Assembly: GCA_900541865.1 (NCBI GenBank)
Contig: UQLO01000017.1
Location: forward strand, 1-55,581
Source: an uncultured Porphyromonadaceae bacterium
GTDB lineage: Bacteria > Bacteroidota > Bacteroidia > Bacteroidales > Muribaculaceae
Direction of reading: 5' to 3'
DNA: 55,581 nt
The notes beneath the pieces were generated by a model. It was given only the letters and a program-made list of their open reading frames with translations, ran no database searches and was not told the origin of the DNA. Positions 25,001-33,269 of the stretch are shown piece by piece. Numbering within the stretch: position 1 is the first letter of the stretch; every line of letters starts with the position of its first letter. The position numbers and the translations under genes were made by a program.

Positions 25001-25060
25001 CCGAAAAAGTTATGACTTTTTCGGAATCGATTCCAAAAAAGTTATGACTATTTCGGAATC
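25001..25060. repeat. Duplicated palindrome
   Basis: The first copy is a perfect 10-bp inverted repeat CCGAAAAAGT-TATG-ACTTTTTCGG (25001-25024). The second (about 25033-25056) repeats it with two changes, 32 bp downstream and the same way round; GAATC follows both. It lies about 80 bp upstream of the 87-aa gene's -7 box. It could be a tandem operator or a terminator pair for the phosphatase operon. Apart from this, the promoter box at 24917 and the hairpin at 25160-25183, I see nothing in 24888-25200. Confidence 0.7.
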
Positions 25061-25159
25061 AGAGACTACACCGGCCCTATTTGTCGGCGAAGTATGGGAA
25101 TTTGCGGCCTGAAGAATGTGCCGCCGGGTGCCGAGGCCTGAAGCCGCCGGTCCATACGT

Positions 25160-25183
25160 TGCGGGCCCTTCCGGGCCACCCGC
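25160..25183. repeat. GC-rich hairpin shared with the right end of the window
   Basis: TGCGGG...CCCGCA encloses GGCCC-TTCC-GGGCC. The segment TGCGGGCCCTTCCGGGCC recurs with two small changes at 55561-55579. It lies directly downstream of the phosphatase operon. Confidence 0.55.
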
Positions 25184-25185
25184 AC

Positions 25186-25206
25186 CCCGATTATCAATTA
25201 TCAATT
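25186..25206 (-). repeat. Post-stop heptanucleotide repeat, copy 2
   Basis: The exact inverse complement of 6981-7001: on the minus strand an A, two ATTGATA units and ATCGGG. Here the repeat contains the TGA stop of the phosphatase gene. Confidence 0.8.
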
Positions 25207-26484
25207 AGTATAGAGGCTGGCTTTGAGGGGGACGAGGTTCATCATGTAGCGGCGCAACTCGCCCCAGGGGAAGTAGATGGAGTCGTCGCCGCGGCGAAGC
25301 TCCACGGGTTTTTCGTTGACTTCGACTCGCACGTAGTAGTTGCCCGAGGCCTTGCTGCGGAACACTATCATCTGGAAGTTTGCCGCCATAGGCACCACCT
25401 CGAAGTCGCGCCAGTGGGTGGCCACAGTATCGAAGTAGTTAGTCAGGTAGTAGCACCCGGGGATATGGAGCATCGACAGCAGGGGCATCAGCGTCTCGGC
25501 GTGGCCGAAGCGCAGCCAGGCCGTGGTTCGCGGGTCGGCGCCGGTTATGAAAGCATCGGTGGTCTCGACCAGGTTGAGTACGAGGTCGGCGGCGATGTCG
25601 GCCGGAACGGTGCTCACCGTCGTGGCGGTGCGCTGCAGGTATTGGCGCAGGTTGAAGCAGCTCCACAGGGCGTTGGCCTCCTCGCGCGAGAAAAACTCGG
25701 CCATCACGTTGGGCATACCCATTGCCCGCAGCCCGGCCAGCACGTAGTACTCGGTGATGGCGGCGTCGCGGGCGCTTTCTTCGTCGGCAAAGGGGAAGTC
25801 TGCCCCGAGTGCGCGACGTATGGGCGCCGTCGGGCAGTGGGCGTCGAAATATTCCTTATAGGCGGGCTCCCAAGTCTTGTCCCGGCGGAAATCGAGGTAG
25901 TCGCGGTCGAGGTCGAAGGGTCGCATCAGGGGCGAATTGACGCGTCCGGTGGTGGTGCTGAAGGTAATGCGGTTGTTGAGGCGGTCGAGCTGGTGAGTGA
26001 AGGCATACATACTCATCATCGAGCGGGGCGAATAGCTCGACAGGGCCCGCACCATGGAGTTTTCGCCGAATACCTCAGCGTAGTTCATAAACATTCGCGA
26101 GGCTATGGCCTGCTGCTCGGCGATACCCACCGAATCGAGAGCGCCCCAGCGGTTGATGGAGGCAGCGATGACGGCATCGTTGACAGCAGCCAGACGTCGT
26201 CCCAGCGCCGTTATGGTGCCGGCGGAGTCGGCGCGCTCCAGCAGCCGGCGCAGGGTCAGGCAGTTTGCCGCCGAGGCCGGATAGCGGGAGCCGTGACGCC
26301 CCACGTGGTTGATGAACACCGGCACCAGAGAGTCCGGGTAGTTGACAGGGGCTATCTCAGCGGGATAGGGAGTGAGCGAACCCTCGCACTGGTCGATGGT
26401 ATAGTTCGTAGCAGTGGGATCGGCGGCAAAGGCTGCGGCTATCGCCACTGCCACTGCGACTATCATAGTGCTTATTCGTTTCAT
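25201..26484 (-). CDS. Secreted histidine acid phosphatase, MINPP-like
   Basis: A 427-residue exported phosphatase (signal peptide about 1-20). The phosphohistidine motif RHGSRYP is at 63-69, and the proton-donor motif is HAE in FGHAETLMPLL. HAE rather than HD distinguishes multiple-inositol-polyphosphate phosphatases from classical bacterial phytases, and MINPP homologues are known from gut Bacteroides. Likely role: periplasmic release of phosphate from inositol phosphates or other phosphomonoesters. It is last of a four-gene operon, 10 bp after cinA. Specificity beyond the superfamily is inference from the HAE motif. Confidence 0.85.
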   Translation of the reverse strand: MKRISTMIVAVAVAIAAAFAADPTATNYTIDQCEGSLTPYPAEIAPVNYPDSLVPVFINHVGRHGSRYPASAANCLTLRRLLERADSAGTITALGRRLAAVNDAVIAASINRWGALDSVGIAEQQAIASRMFMNYAEVFGENSMVRALSSYSPRSMMSMYAFTHQLDRLNNRITFSTTTGRVNSPLMRPFDLDRDYLDFRRDKTWEPAYKEYFDAHCPTAPIRRALGADFPFADEESARDAAITEYYVLAGLRAMGMPNVMAEFFSREEANALWSCFNLRQYLQRTATTVSTVPADIAADLVLNLVETTDAFITGADPRTTAWLRFGHAETLMPLLSMLHIPGCYYLTNYFDTVATHWRDFEVVPMAANFQMIVFRSKASGNYYVRVEVNEKPVELRRGDDSIYFPWGELRRYMMNLVPLKASLYTN

Positions 26485-26494
26485 ATTCCGGTAT

Positions 26495-27715
26495 TTAGAG
26501 CTGGGTTAGAAGCAGATTGAGTGCGCGGGCCGAGGCACCTTCGATCACGGCCTCGCGGTCGCCCGCGATATGGTAGAGGCGCGCCTCCGTTCCCACCGGG
26601 CCCGAAGCCGCTATCCAAACCGTGCCCACGGGCTTGCCGGGAACGGCCCCGCCCGGGCCGGCGATGCCGGAGGTTGCCACGGCGCAGTCGGCGCCGGTCA
26701 GCCGGCGGGCGCCTTCAGCCATTGCCCGCACCACAGGCTCGCTGACGGCGCCATTGGCCTCGAGAACGTCGGCCGGCACGCCCAGCACGCCGGTTTTAAC
26801 ACTGTTGGCGTAGGAAATGACGCCGCCGAGATATACGTCCGACGAGCCGGCAACGACAGTGACCAAATGGCCGATGTTGCCGCCGGTGCAGCTTTCGGCC
26901 GTGGCCAGAGTGAGACCGGCGCCACGGAGCCGCGACAGCAGAATGGCCGCGGGCGAGAGGGTGCCCTCCCCGGCCAGAAGATTGCCCAGCAGACCTTTAA
27001 GCCGCTCGGCAAGAGCTTCGAAGCGTTCGGCCGACATATCGCGCGCATCGAGGCGCAGCACGATTCGGCCCGGCGATGGAAGGTATGCCAGATGAGCGCC
27101 GGCATCGAGCGCATCCTCGAAGGCGGCGAGCCGCTCGGCAAGAGCGCTTTCACTGATGCCCGTGACGGTGTATTCGCGGCGCAGGAAGTGGCCCGTGGCG
27201 TGGAAGCGGGCCTGCGCAGCCTCGAGTACCTCCGGGAGCATGCCTCGCGTCTCGAAGGGTACACCCGGCATGGCCGCCAGGACTCCGGCCGGCCCGTCGA
27301 ACCACATTATAGGCGCCGTGCCGAGCTTGTTCTGAATCACGCGGCACGACGTCGGCACCATGGCCTGACCGCGCGTTAGCTCGTTCATAGCCACACCGCG
27401 TTCGTCGAAAACGCGTTCCACGTTGGCCATCACGGCCTCGTCGCGGCGAAGCGTGCCGCCGAAGATGTCCAGGAGGACGCCTTTGGTGATGTCGTCGCGA
27501 GTGGGGCCGAGGCCGCCGGTGGTAATGACCAAATCGGCCGCAGCCAGTGCGCGGCCAATGGCGGCGGCGATGGCTCCGGCGTCGTCGCCGACGGTCTCCA
27601 CACCGGCCACATCCCATCCCGCCGCAGTGAAGGTGCGGGCAATGAGGCCGGAATTGGTGTCGGTGACGCGGCCCAGTAGAATTTCGTCACCTATAATAAC
27701 AATGGCGAGTTTCAT
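26495..27715 (-). CDS. cinA: CinA-family protein (MoCF domain plus NMN deamidase domain)
   Basis: A 406-residue two-domain protein. The N-terminal MoeA/MogA-like domain opens AIVIIGDEILLGRVTDTNS and contains TTGGLGPTRDDITK. The C-terminal PncC domain (about 250-406) contains TAESCTGGNIGHLVT, GVISYANSVK and ATSGIAGPGG. PncC-type domains deamidate nicotinamide mononucleotide in NAD salvage; the N-terminal domain in related proteins acts on ADP-ribose. The length is normal. Its start overlaps the tsaD stop by 4 bp (27712-27715), so translation is likely coupled. Confidence 0.95.
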   Translation of the reverse strand: MKLAIVIIGDEILLGRVTDTNSGLIARTFTAAGWDVAGVETVGDDAGAIAAAIGRALAAADLVITTGGLGPTRDDITKGVLLDIFGGTLRRDEAVMANVERVFDERGVAMNELTRGQAMVPTSCRVIQNKLGTAPIMWFDGPAGVLAAMPGVPFETRGMLPEVLEAAQARFHATGHFLRREYTVTGISESALAERLAAFEDALDAGAHLAYLPSPGRIVLRLDARDMSAERFEALAERLKGLLGNLLAGEGTLSPAAILLSRLRGAGLTLATAESCTGGNIGHLVTVVAGSSDVYLGGVISYANSVKTGVLGVPADVLEANGAVSEPVVRAMAEGARRLTGADCAVATSGIAGPGGAVPGKPVGTVWIAASGPVGTEARLYHIAGDREAVIEGASARALNLLLTQL

Positions 27716-28725
27716 ATCTCAACCCGTGCGTAGGGCGTGGCGTCGTAAGGGCAGAAGTCGCCCTCCATATATTTGAAATAGCCCGCCATGGCCACCATGG
27801 CGGCATTGTCGGTGGTGAACTTGCGCTCGGGGATGAAAGCCTCGATGCCCTTTGCGGCGCAGAGGTCGGCCACGGCCCGGCGCACACCGCTGTTGGCGCT
27901 AACGCCGCCACCTATGGCCACGGCCTTTACACCGGTGATGTCGATGGCTCGGTCGAGCTTGGCCATCAATATATCTATTATGGTTGCCTGGAGCGAAGCG
28001 GCCAGGTCGGCCCGGTTCTTCTCGATGAAGTCGGGGTCGGTGCGCATGGCGTCGCGCAGTGTGTAGAGGAAGCTGGTTTTCAAGCCGCTGAAGCTATAGT
28101 CGAGGCCGGGGATGCGGGGCTTGGCAAAGTTGAAGCGGTGCGGGTCGCCCTCGGCGGCAAGGCGGTCGATGTGGGGACCGCCCGGATAAGGGAGCCCCAT
28201 CACCTTGGCGCACTTGTCGAAGGCCTCGCCGGCGGCATCGTCGATAGTACGGCCTAATATCTCCATCTTGCGAGGGCTGCGCACCAGGATAATCTGGGAG
28301 TTGCCCCCGCTGACAAGCAGACACAGGTAGGGGAAGGGAGGCACGCGGTCCGAGTCCTTCTCGCGGATGAAATGGCTCAGCACATGGCCGTGAAGATGGT
28401 TCACATCTATAATAGGTATACGCAAGCCTAGCGAAAGGCCCTTGGCGAAGCTCGTACCCACCAGCAGCGAGCCTATCAGGCCCGGCCCGCGGGTGAAAGC
28501 CACGGCGCTCAGAGCGTGGCGGTCGACGCCGGCGCGACGCAGAGCGGCGTCGACTACCGGAACTATGTTCTGCTGATGGGCGCGCGAGGCCAACTCGGGC
28601 ACTACGCCGCCGTACTCCTCGTGTACGCTCTGCGAGGCTATGACGTTGCTGCGGAGGATGCCGTCGGTGATCACGGCAGCCGAGGTATCGTCGCAGCTGG
28701 ACTCTATTCCCAGTATGGTAATCAT
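27712..28725 (-). CDS. tsaD: tRNA N6-adenosine threonylcarbamoyltransferase TsaD
   Basis: Transfers threonylcarbamoyl to A37 of ANN-decoding tRNAs together with TsaB/TsaE. It opens GIESSCDDTSAAV; the metal-binding HxxxH motif is HLHGHVLSH, and the nucleotide-site glycines are VSGGNSQIIL and IGGGVSANSGVR. The 337-residue length is exact. It lies 20 bp downstream of the outer-membrane protein gene and overlaps cinA by 4 bp. TsaB and TsaE are not encoded in the window. Confidence 0.97.
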   Translation of the reverse strand: MITILGIESSCDDTSAAVITDGILRSNVIASQSVHEEYGGVVPELASRAHQQNIVPVVDAALRRAGVDRHALSAVAFTRGPGLIGSLLVGTSFAKGLSLGLRIPIIDVNHLHGHVLSHFIREKDSDRVPPFPYLCLLVSGGNSQIILVRSPRKMEILGRTIDDAAGEAFDKCAKVMGLPYPGGPHIDRLAAEGDPHRFNFAKPRIPGLDYSFSGLKTSFLYTLRDAMRTDPDFIEKNRADLAASLQATIIDILMAKLDRAIDITGVKAVAIGGGVSANSGVRRAVADLCAAKGIEAFIPERKFTTDNAAMVAMAGYFKYMEGDFCPYDATPYARVEI

Positions 28726-28745
28726 GTCAGAAGCTCGTTAGTCGG

Positions 28746-29291
28746 TCAGAATACAAAACTGATTCCAAGGTTCACCACCGCCGTGGAGTAGGCGCTCAGA
28801 AGGGTGTAGCGGCCCTCAAGGTTCAGCTTCAGGCTCGGAGTGCAGTAGTACTCGATGCCCGCACCCGCATTGCCGCCGAAGCGGTTGGCGTGGGTGGTGA
28901 CATCCTTGGCCGTCTCCGGGTCCTCGTCGTGCAGACCCCACGACATATATTGCGCGCCCACAAGAGGATAGACCACAAATCGCGGCGCTACCTCGAAGGG
29001 AAAGTCCACGTTGAAGCCTATTCCGAGCGCATCGCGGTTCTTATGGCGAAAAACTATCGATACTTCCGGCGACAGACGCACGTGTTCTGCCGTGGCTACA
29101 CTGAATTCGAGGCCGGCGGCTACGGAGGTGTTGCGGCTCACGAAGCCCACGCGGGGGCCGAACGACTTCTGGCCTCGGTGGAGCTCGGCGCTGGCCGACG
29201 GTGTGATTGCAAGTGCCCCGCACATTACCAAAGCGAGGCCGACAGCGCGCCCGGCAGGCGCTGCAAGCTGATGGATGTGATGAATTGTCAT
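28746..29291 (-). CDS. Small outer-membrane beta-barrel protein
   Basis: A 181-residue exported protein. An N-terminal region with an unusually polar start (MTIHHIHQLAAPAGRA) precedes the hydrophobic signal core (about 16-36). Alternating amphipathic strands follow, ending in AVVNLGISFVF, with the terminal aromatic residue typical of outer-membrane barrels. Length and pattern suggest an eight-stranded OmpX/OmpW-like barrel. Function unknown. It is first gene of the operon omp-tsaD-cinA-phosphatase and has its own promoter. A start further inside, at the Met of ALVMCG, is possible. Confidence 0.75.
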   Translation of the reverse strand: MTIHHIHQLAAPAGRAVGLALVMCGALAITPSASAELHRGQKSFGPRVGFVSRNTSVAAGLEFSVATAEHVRLSPEVSIVFRHKNRDALGIGFNVDFPFEVAPRFVVYPLVGAQYMSWGLHDEDPETAKDVTTHANRFGGNAGAGIEYYCTPSLKLNLEGRYTLLSAYSTAVVNLGISFVF

Positions 29292-29323
29292 TGTCTTGAG
29301 CCGCCCTCAGGCGGAAATCGGCA

Positions 29324-29358
29324 CAAAAATAATAAAAATATATATGATGAACAACAAA
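29324..29358 (-). promoter_or_regulatory. Promoter of the omp-tsaD-cinA-phosphatase operon
   Basis: Minus-strand -7 TATTTTTG (29324-29331), with TTG at 29352-29354 about 20 bp upstream as the -33 (a TTTG at 29355-29358 is an alternative). The leader to ATG 29291 is about 30 nt. Confidence 0.65.
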
Positions 29359-29765
29359 ACCGCCCCCGCGGTTCGCTCCCACAGTTCAATTATCACTGCC
29401 CCCCGGCGCGCCTTCTTCCCGAAAAGACCAACTTTGCAACCGCATACCCTAAAAATTAATCGTTAAAGAATGTTAATAGATGCGCTCGGTTTGAAAAGTT
29501 TAACTAAATTAGTGCTGCCGAAAGACCTCTTTCGGCGCCAACTAAACACATTTTCACAATAACAAACACATTATTAAACCTTTAAACAAATATTACGACC
29601 TTAAGCCGCTTCCCGCATCGGCCCTGCCCGCGGGGGCAAAAACCATGATTATCCCTAAAACAGCCTAAAACCCCTACACCAAGCTAACAAAAGACAAAAA
29701 CCCGGCCGGCGCAAGCCCCCGCGCCCACTCCGGCCGACAGCGCTAATTCAATCATCATTATTTTT
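29359..29765 (+). other. Long non-coding leader region of the SusC/SusD operon
   Basis: No gene is visible in these 407 bp. 29450-29600 is AT-rich, with TTTG at 29490-29493 and TAAATTAG at 29505-29512 (spacing too short for the usual promoter). 29600-29745 is GC-rich, with possible stems such as TGCCC/GGGCA near 29625 and CCGGCCGG...CGGCCG near 29702-29741. A leader of 200 nt or more is plausible and could be a regulatory target, but no exact promoter can be fixed. Confidence 0.4.
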
Positions 29766-32700
29766 ATGAGAAAGCATCTATTGATGACAATGCTCCTGAT
29801 GGCTTCCATGCCCGTGGCCGGAACTTTTTCCGCCAAGGCTGCCCCGGAACCCCAGTCGCAGAGTCAAACGGTGACCGCCATCACGGGTACCGTCCTTGAT
29901 GAGAACAACGAGCCCGTCATCGGCGCATCCGTAGTTCAAAAGGGTGTCAGCACCAACGCCGCTGCCACCGATGCCTTTGGTCATTTCACCCTCCGCGTAC
30001 CCGCCGGCGCTACCCTTCAGGTAAGCTATGTCGGCTATAAGACAATGGAAGTACGCGCAGCCGCCGACATGACCGTCTACCTGCAGCCCACAACCGAAAT
30101 GCTCAACGAACTCGTTGCCATCGGCTACGGCTCGCAGAAACGTGCTAACCTCACCGGTGCCGTCGCAACCGTCGACGTTGCCCGCACCATGGACTCCCGC
30201 CCCGTACAGGACGTTACCCGCGCTCTTCAGGGTGCTGTCCCCGGCCTGACCATCACCACCACCAACGGTGACTTCTCCTCCAACCCCACAATAAAGATCC
30301 GTGGCACAGGTACTCTTTCCAATAATGCAGTATCCACGCCTCTTATCGTTGTTGACGGTGTGCCCGTCGACGACCTTTCCTTCGTCAACCCGGACGATGT
30401 TGCCGACATCTCCGTGCTCAAGGACGCCGCCTCCGCCTCCATCTATGGTACTCGCGCAGCCTTCGGTGTGATTCTCATCACCACCAAGAGCGGTGAATCG
30501 CAGGAGAAAGTTTCCCTGAAGTACACCAACAACTTTGCATGGAACTCCGCAACCGACTATGCCAAGTTTGCCAACACCGTGACCGACCTTAACACCGCCC
30601 TGCAGTCCTACGCCCGCGGCATCGGTTCCTACGAGTGCTTCGGTATGAACTACTGGGACGTTATCCCCTACGCCGAGAAGTGGCAGGCCGAGCACAACGG
30701 CAAGCCCTACACCAGCGCCGTACTGCTCCGCCCCTACGAGAGCGACGACAACGTGGGTGACTACATCATCAACGCCGACGGCTCCTGGATTCGCTACGCC
30801 GACTGGGATACCGGCAAGACCCTCTTCCACAGCGCTCCTGCCCAGAAGCACAACGTCAGCCTCGACGGCACTTCCGGCAAGACCGTCTACCGTCTGAGCT
30901 TCGGCTACGACAGCAAGGAAGGTCTGATGCGCTACAACCCCGAGAAACTGACCCGCTACAACGTAAGCGCCAATATCTCCACCCAGGTTTTCAAATGGTT
31001 GAAGGCAGGTGCCCGCTTCAATTTCAGCCAGCGCGACTACCTCTCGCCCGACCTGCAGCGTAACTCGTACCAGTACATGTGGCGTTTCCCGTCGTTCTTC
31101 GAAACCTACGGCTACGTTTACGATGCCGACGGCGAACCCCTTTACTTCCGCAACGAAATGGGTCTCCGCGACTCCGGCCACCAGGACAAGACCACCCACA
31201 CTCAGACCCGTATGCAGGCTTACATGCAGGCCGACGTGCTCCCCGGTCTGAGCATCAACGCTGACTTTACCTATGCAGTGATGAATATGAACAGCGAAGC
31301 AGCCCAGGTTCCCGGCAAGGTATGGAACAACTGGTCCAGCAACGCATTCGGCATCTTCAACACTTATTCCAACACCTACGCAGCCCAGAGCAACCGTCGC
31401 ACCACGATGTGGAACATGAACGTGTTCGGCACCTACAGCAAAACCTTCGCTCAGGACTACAACCTGAAGGTTATGCTCGGTGGTACTGCAGAACGTTGGG
31501 ACCGCAACTATTTCTACGCTCAGCGCAACTCCCTTCTGGACAACGATATGCCCAACATCAACCTTGCCGCAGGCGACACCTACAGCGTAAACGGTGAACA
31601 CACCCGTAGCGCAACGGCAGGTTTCTTCGGCCGTATCAACTTCGACTATCAGGGCAAATACCTTCTGGAACTGAACGGCCGCTACGACGGTTCGTCCAAC
31701 TTCCCCAGCAATGACCAGTGGGCATTCTTCCCCTCCGCATCCGCAGGCTACCGCTTCTCCGAAGAAAGCTACTTCGAACCCGTCAAGAACTGGTGGAGCA
31801 ACGGTAAGATTCGCGCTTCCTACGGCCACGTAGGTAACGAAGCCGTCGGCAAATATCAGTTCCTCTCCACCGTAGGTCAGGTTACCAAGGGCAACACCCA
31901 CTGGCTGATGAACGGTCAGAAGATTTCCGAATTCTCCATGCCTACCCTCGTTTCCAGCACTCTGACTTGGGAACGCATCATCACCACCGACGTTGGTATC
32001 GACCTCGGCTTCTTCGACAACGCCCTCACCGTAGGTTTCGACTGGTATCAGCGCGACACCCACGATATGCTCGGCCCGGGTGCCACCCTGCCCAGCGTGC
32101 TCGGCGCTGCTTCTCCCAAGGGTAACAATGGTGCCCTCCGCACCCGCGGTTGGGAACTCGCCATCGGCTGGAACCACAGCTTCGGCGACGCCGACGTTTA
32201 CGCCACCTTCACCCTTGCCGATGCCCGCACCAAAATCACCAAGTACAACGATGACTCCAACATCATGTACTCCTACGGCTACGGCTACACTCCCGGCATG
32301 TACTACGGCGACATCCTCGGTTTTGAAACCGACCGCTACTTCGAGCTGAGCGACTTCACCGGCCAGAACGAAGACGGCACCTGGAACCGCAAGGAAGGTA
32401 TTCCCGACCAGAGCGGTCTTGAGCCCAACAAGCAGTTCCACTACGGCCCCGGCGACGTTATGTACCGCGACCTCAACGGCGACGGCATCATCAGCAACGG
32501 TATTGAAGGCATGTACGAACTCAACGGCCAAATCTTCGTCCCCGGCGACGCCGGCTACGATGCAGTCAAGAAGAACAAAGAAGCCCGCTACATTGCCCCC
32601 GGCACCAAGGAAAACCATGGTGACCTCAAGGTTATCGGCAACGCTATGCCCCGCTTCGAATACGGCTTCCGCATCGGCGGCGCTTGGAAAGGCTTCGACA

Positions 32701-33251
32701 TCGACCTCTTCTTCCAGGGCGTTGGCAAGCGCAACATGTGGGCTACCGGTTCTTTCGTAGTTCCTATGGCAGCCTCCAACCTCGGTACCTTCGAACACCA
32801 GCAGGACTACAACCGCTACATCGTCGAAGTTAACGAAGACCTTCACCAATACAACATCGTTGGCTATGAAGTTGATCAGAACAACTTCTATCCCAACATG
32901 GTCAGCGGCACAGGTGCTTCCGCCGGTACCGTCAGCAACATCGGTCTTGGCTGGGGTAACTTCTATCCTCAGAGCAAGTACCTGATGAACATGGCTTATC
33001 TGCGCTTCAAGAACCTCACCGTGGGTTACACCCTGCCCCAGGAAATCACCCGCAAAGCCCTCATCGAGAAGGCTCGCATCTACTTCAGCGCCGACAACCT
33101 CTGCAACCTCTACAATGGTGTGCGCAAGTTCCATATGGACCCCGAGCTCAACCAGACCCATGCAGGCAACCTGAATGACGGTCTCGGCGGTTTCGGTCGC
33201 ACCGTGCCCATGATGCGCACCCTTTCCTTCGGTGTTCAAGTAACATTCTAA
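29766..33251 (+). CDS. SusC/RagA-type TonB-dependent outer-membrane transporter
   Basis: A 1161-residue outer-membrane importer. After a signal peptide (1-25) comes a carboxypeptidase-regulatory-like domain (about 38-110, TGTVLDENNEPVIGASV). The TonB plug (about 115-240) contains VDGVPVDD and VLKDAASASIYGTRAAFGVI. A 22-strand barrel then ends in FGVQVTF. It pairs with the SusD protein 18 bp downstream for active uptake of oligomers. Codon choice is strongly biased to C/G-ending codons, as in frdA and pnp, suggesting high expression. No glycosidase belongs to this unit, so the substrate is open. Confidence 0.95.
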   Translation: MRKHLLMTMLLMASMPVAGTFSAKAAPEPQSQSQTVTAITGTVLDENNEPVIGASVVQKGVSTNAAATDAFGHFTLRVPAGATLQVSYVGYKTMEVRAAADMTVYLQPTTEMLNELVAIGYGSQKRANLTGAVATVDVARTMDSRPVQDVTRALQGAVPGLTITTTNGDFSSNPTIKIRGTGTLSNNAVSTPLIVVDGVPVDDLSFVNPDDVADISVLKDAASASIYGTRAAFGVILITTKSGESQEKVSLKYTNNFAWNSATDYAKFANTVTDLNTALQSYARGIGSYECFGMNYWDVIPYAEKWQAEHNGKPYTSAVLLRPYESDDNVGDYIINADGSWIRYADWDTGKTLFHSAPAQKHNVSLDGTSGKTVYRLSFGYDSKEGLMRYNPEKLTRYNVSANISTQVFKWLKAGARFNFSQRDYLSPDLQRNSYQYMWRFPSFFETYGYVYDADGEPLYFRNEMGLRDSGHQDKTTHTQTRMQAYMQADVLPGLSINADFTYAVMNMNSEAAQVPGKVWNNWSSNAFGIFNTYSNTYAAQSNRRTTMWNMNVFGTYSKTFAQDYNLKVMLGGTAERWDRNYFYAQRNSLLDNDMPNINLAAGDTYSVNGEHTRSATAGFFGRINFDYQGKYLLELNGRYDGSSNFPSNDQWAFFPSASAGYRFSEESYFEPVKNWWSNGKIRASYGHVGNEAVGKYQFLSTVGQVTKGNTHWLMNGQKISEFSMPTLVSSTLTWERIITTDVGIDLGFFDNALTVGFDWYQRDTHDMLGPGATLPSVLGAASPKGNNGALRTRGWELAIGWNHSFGDADVYATFTLADARTKITKYNDDSNIMYSYGYGYTPGMYYGDILGFETDRYFELSDFTGQNEDGTWNRKEGIPDQSGLEPNKQFHYGPGDVMYRDLNGDGIISNGIEGMYELNGQIFVPGDAGYDAVKKNKEARYIAPGTKENHGDLKVIGNAMPRFEYGFRIGGAWKGFDIDLFFQGVGKRNMWATGSFVVPMAASNLGTFEHQQDYNRYIVEVNEDLHQYNIVGYEVDQNNFYPNMVSGTGASAGTVSNIGLGWGNFYPQSKYLMNMAYLRFKNLTVGYTLPQEITRKALIEKARIYFSADNLCNLYNGVRKFHMDPELNQTHAGNLNDGLGGFGRTVPMMRTLSFGVQVTF

Positions 33252-33269
33252 CCTCAACAAGGCAAAACA

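Noticed and set aside
29778..33260. 1160-codon open frame antisense to SusC
   Set aside because: Same effect of strong codon bias in a highly expressed gene; no start context, promoter or recognisable domain.
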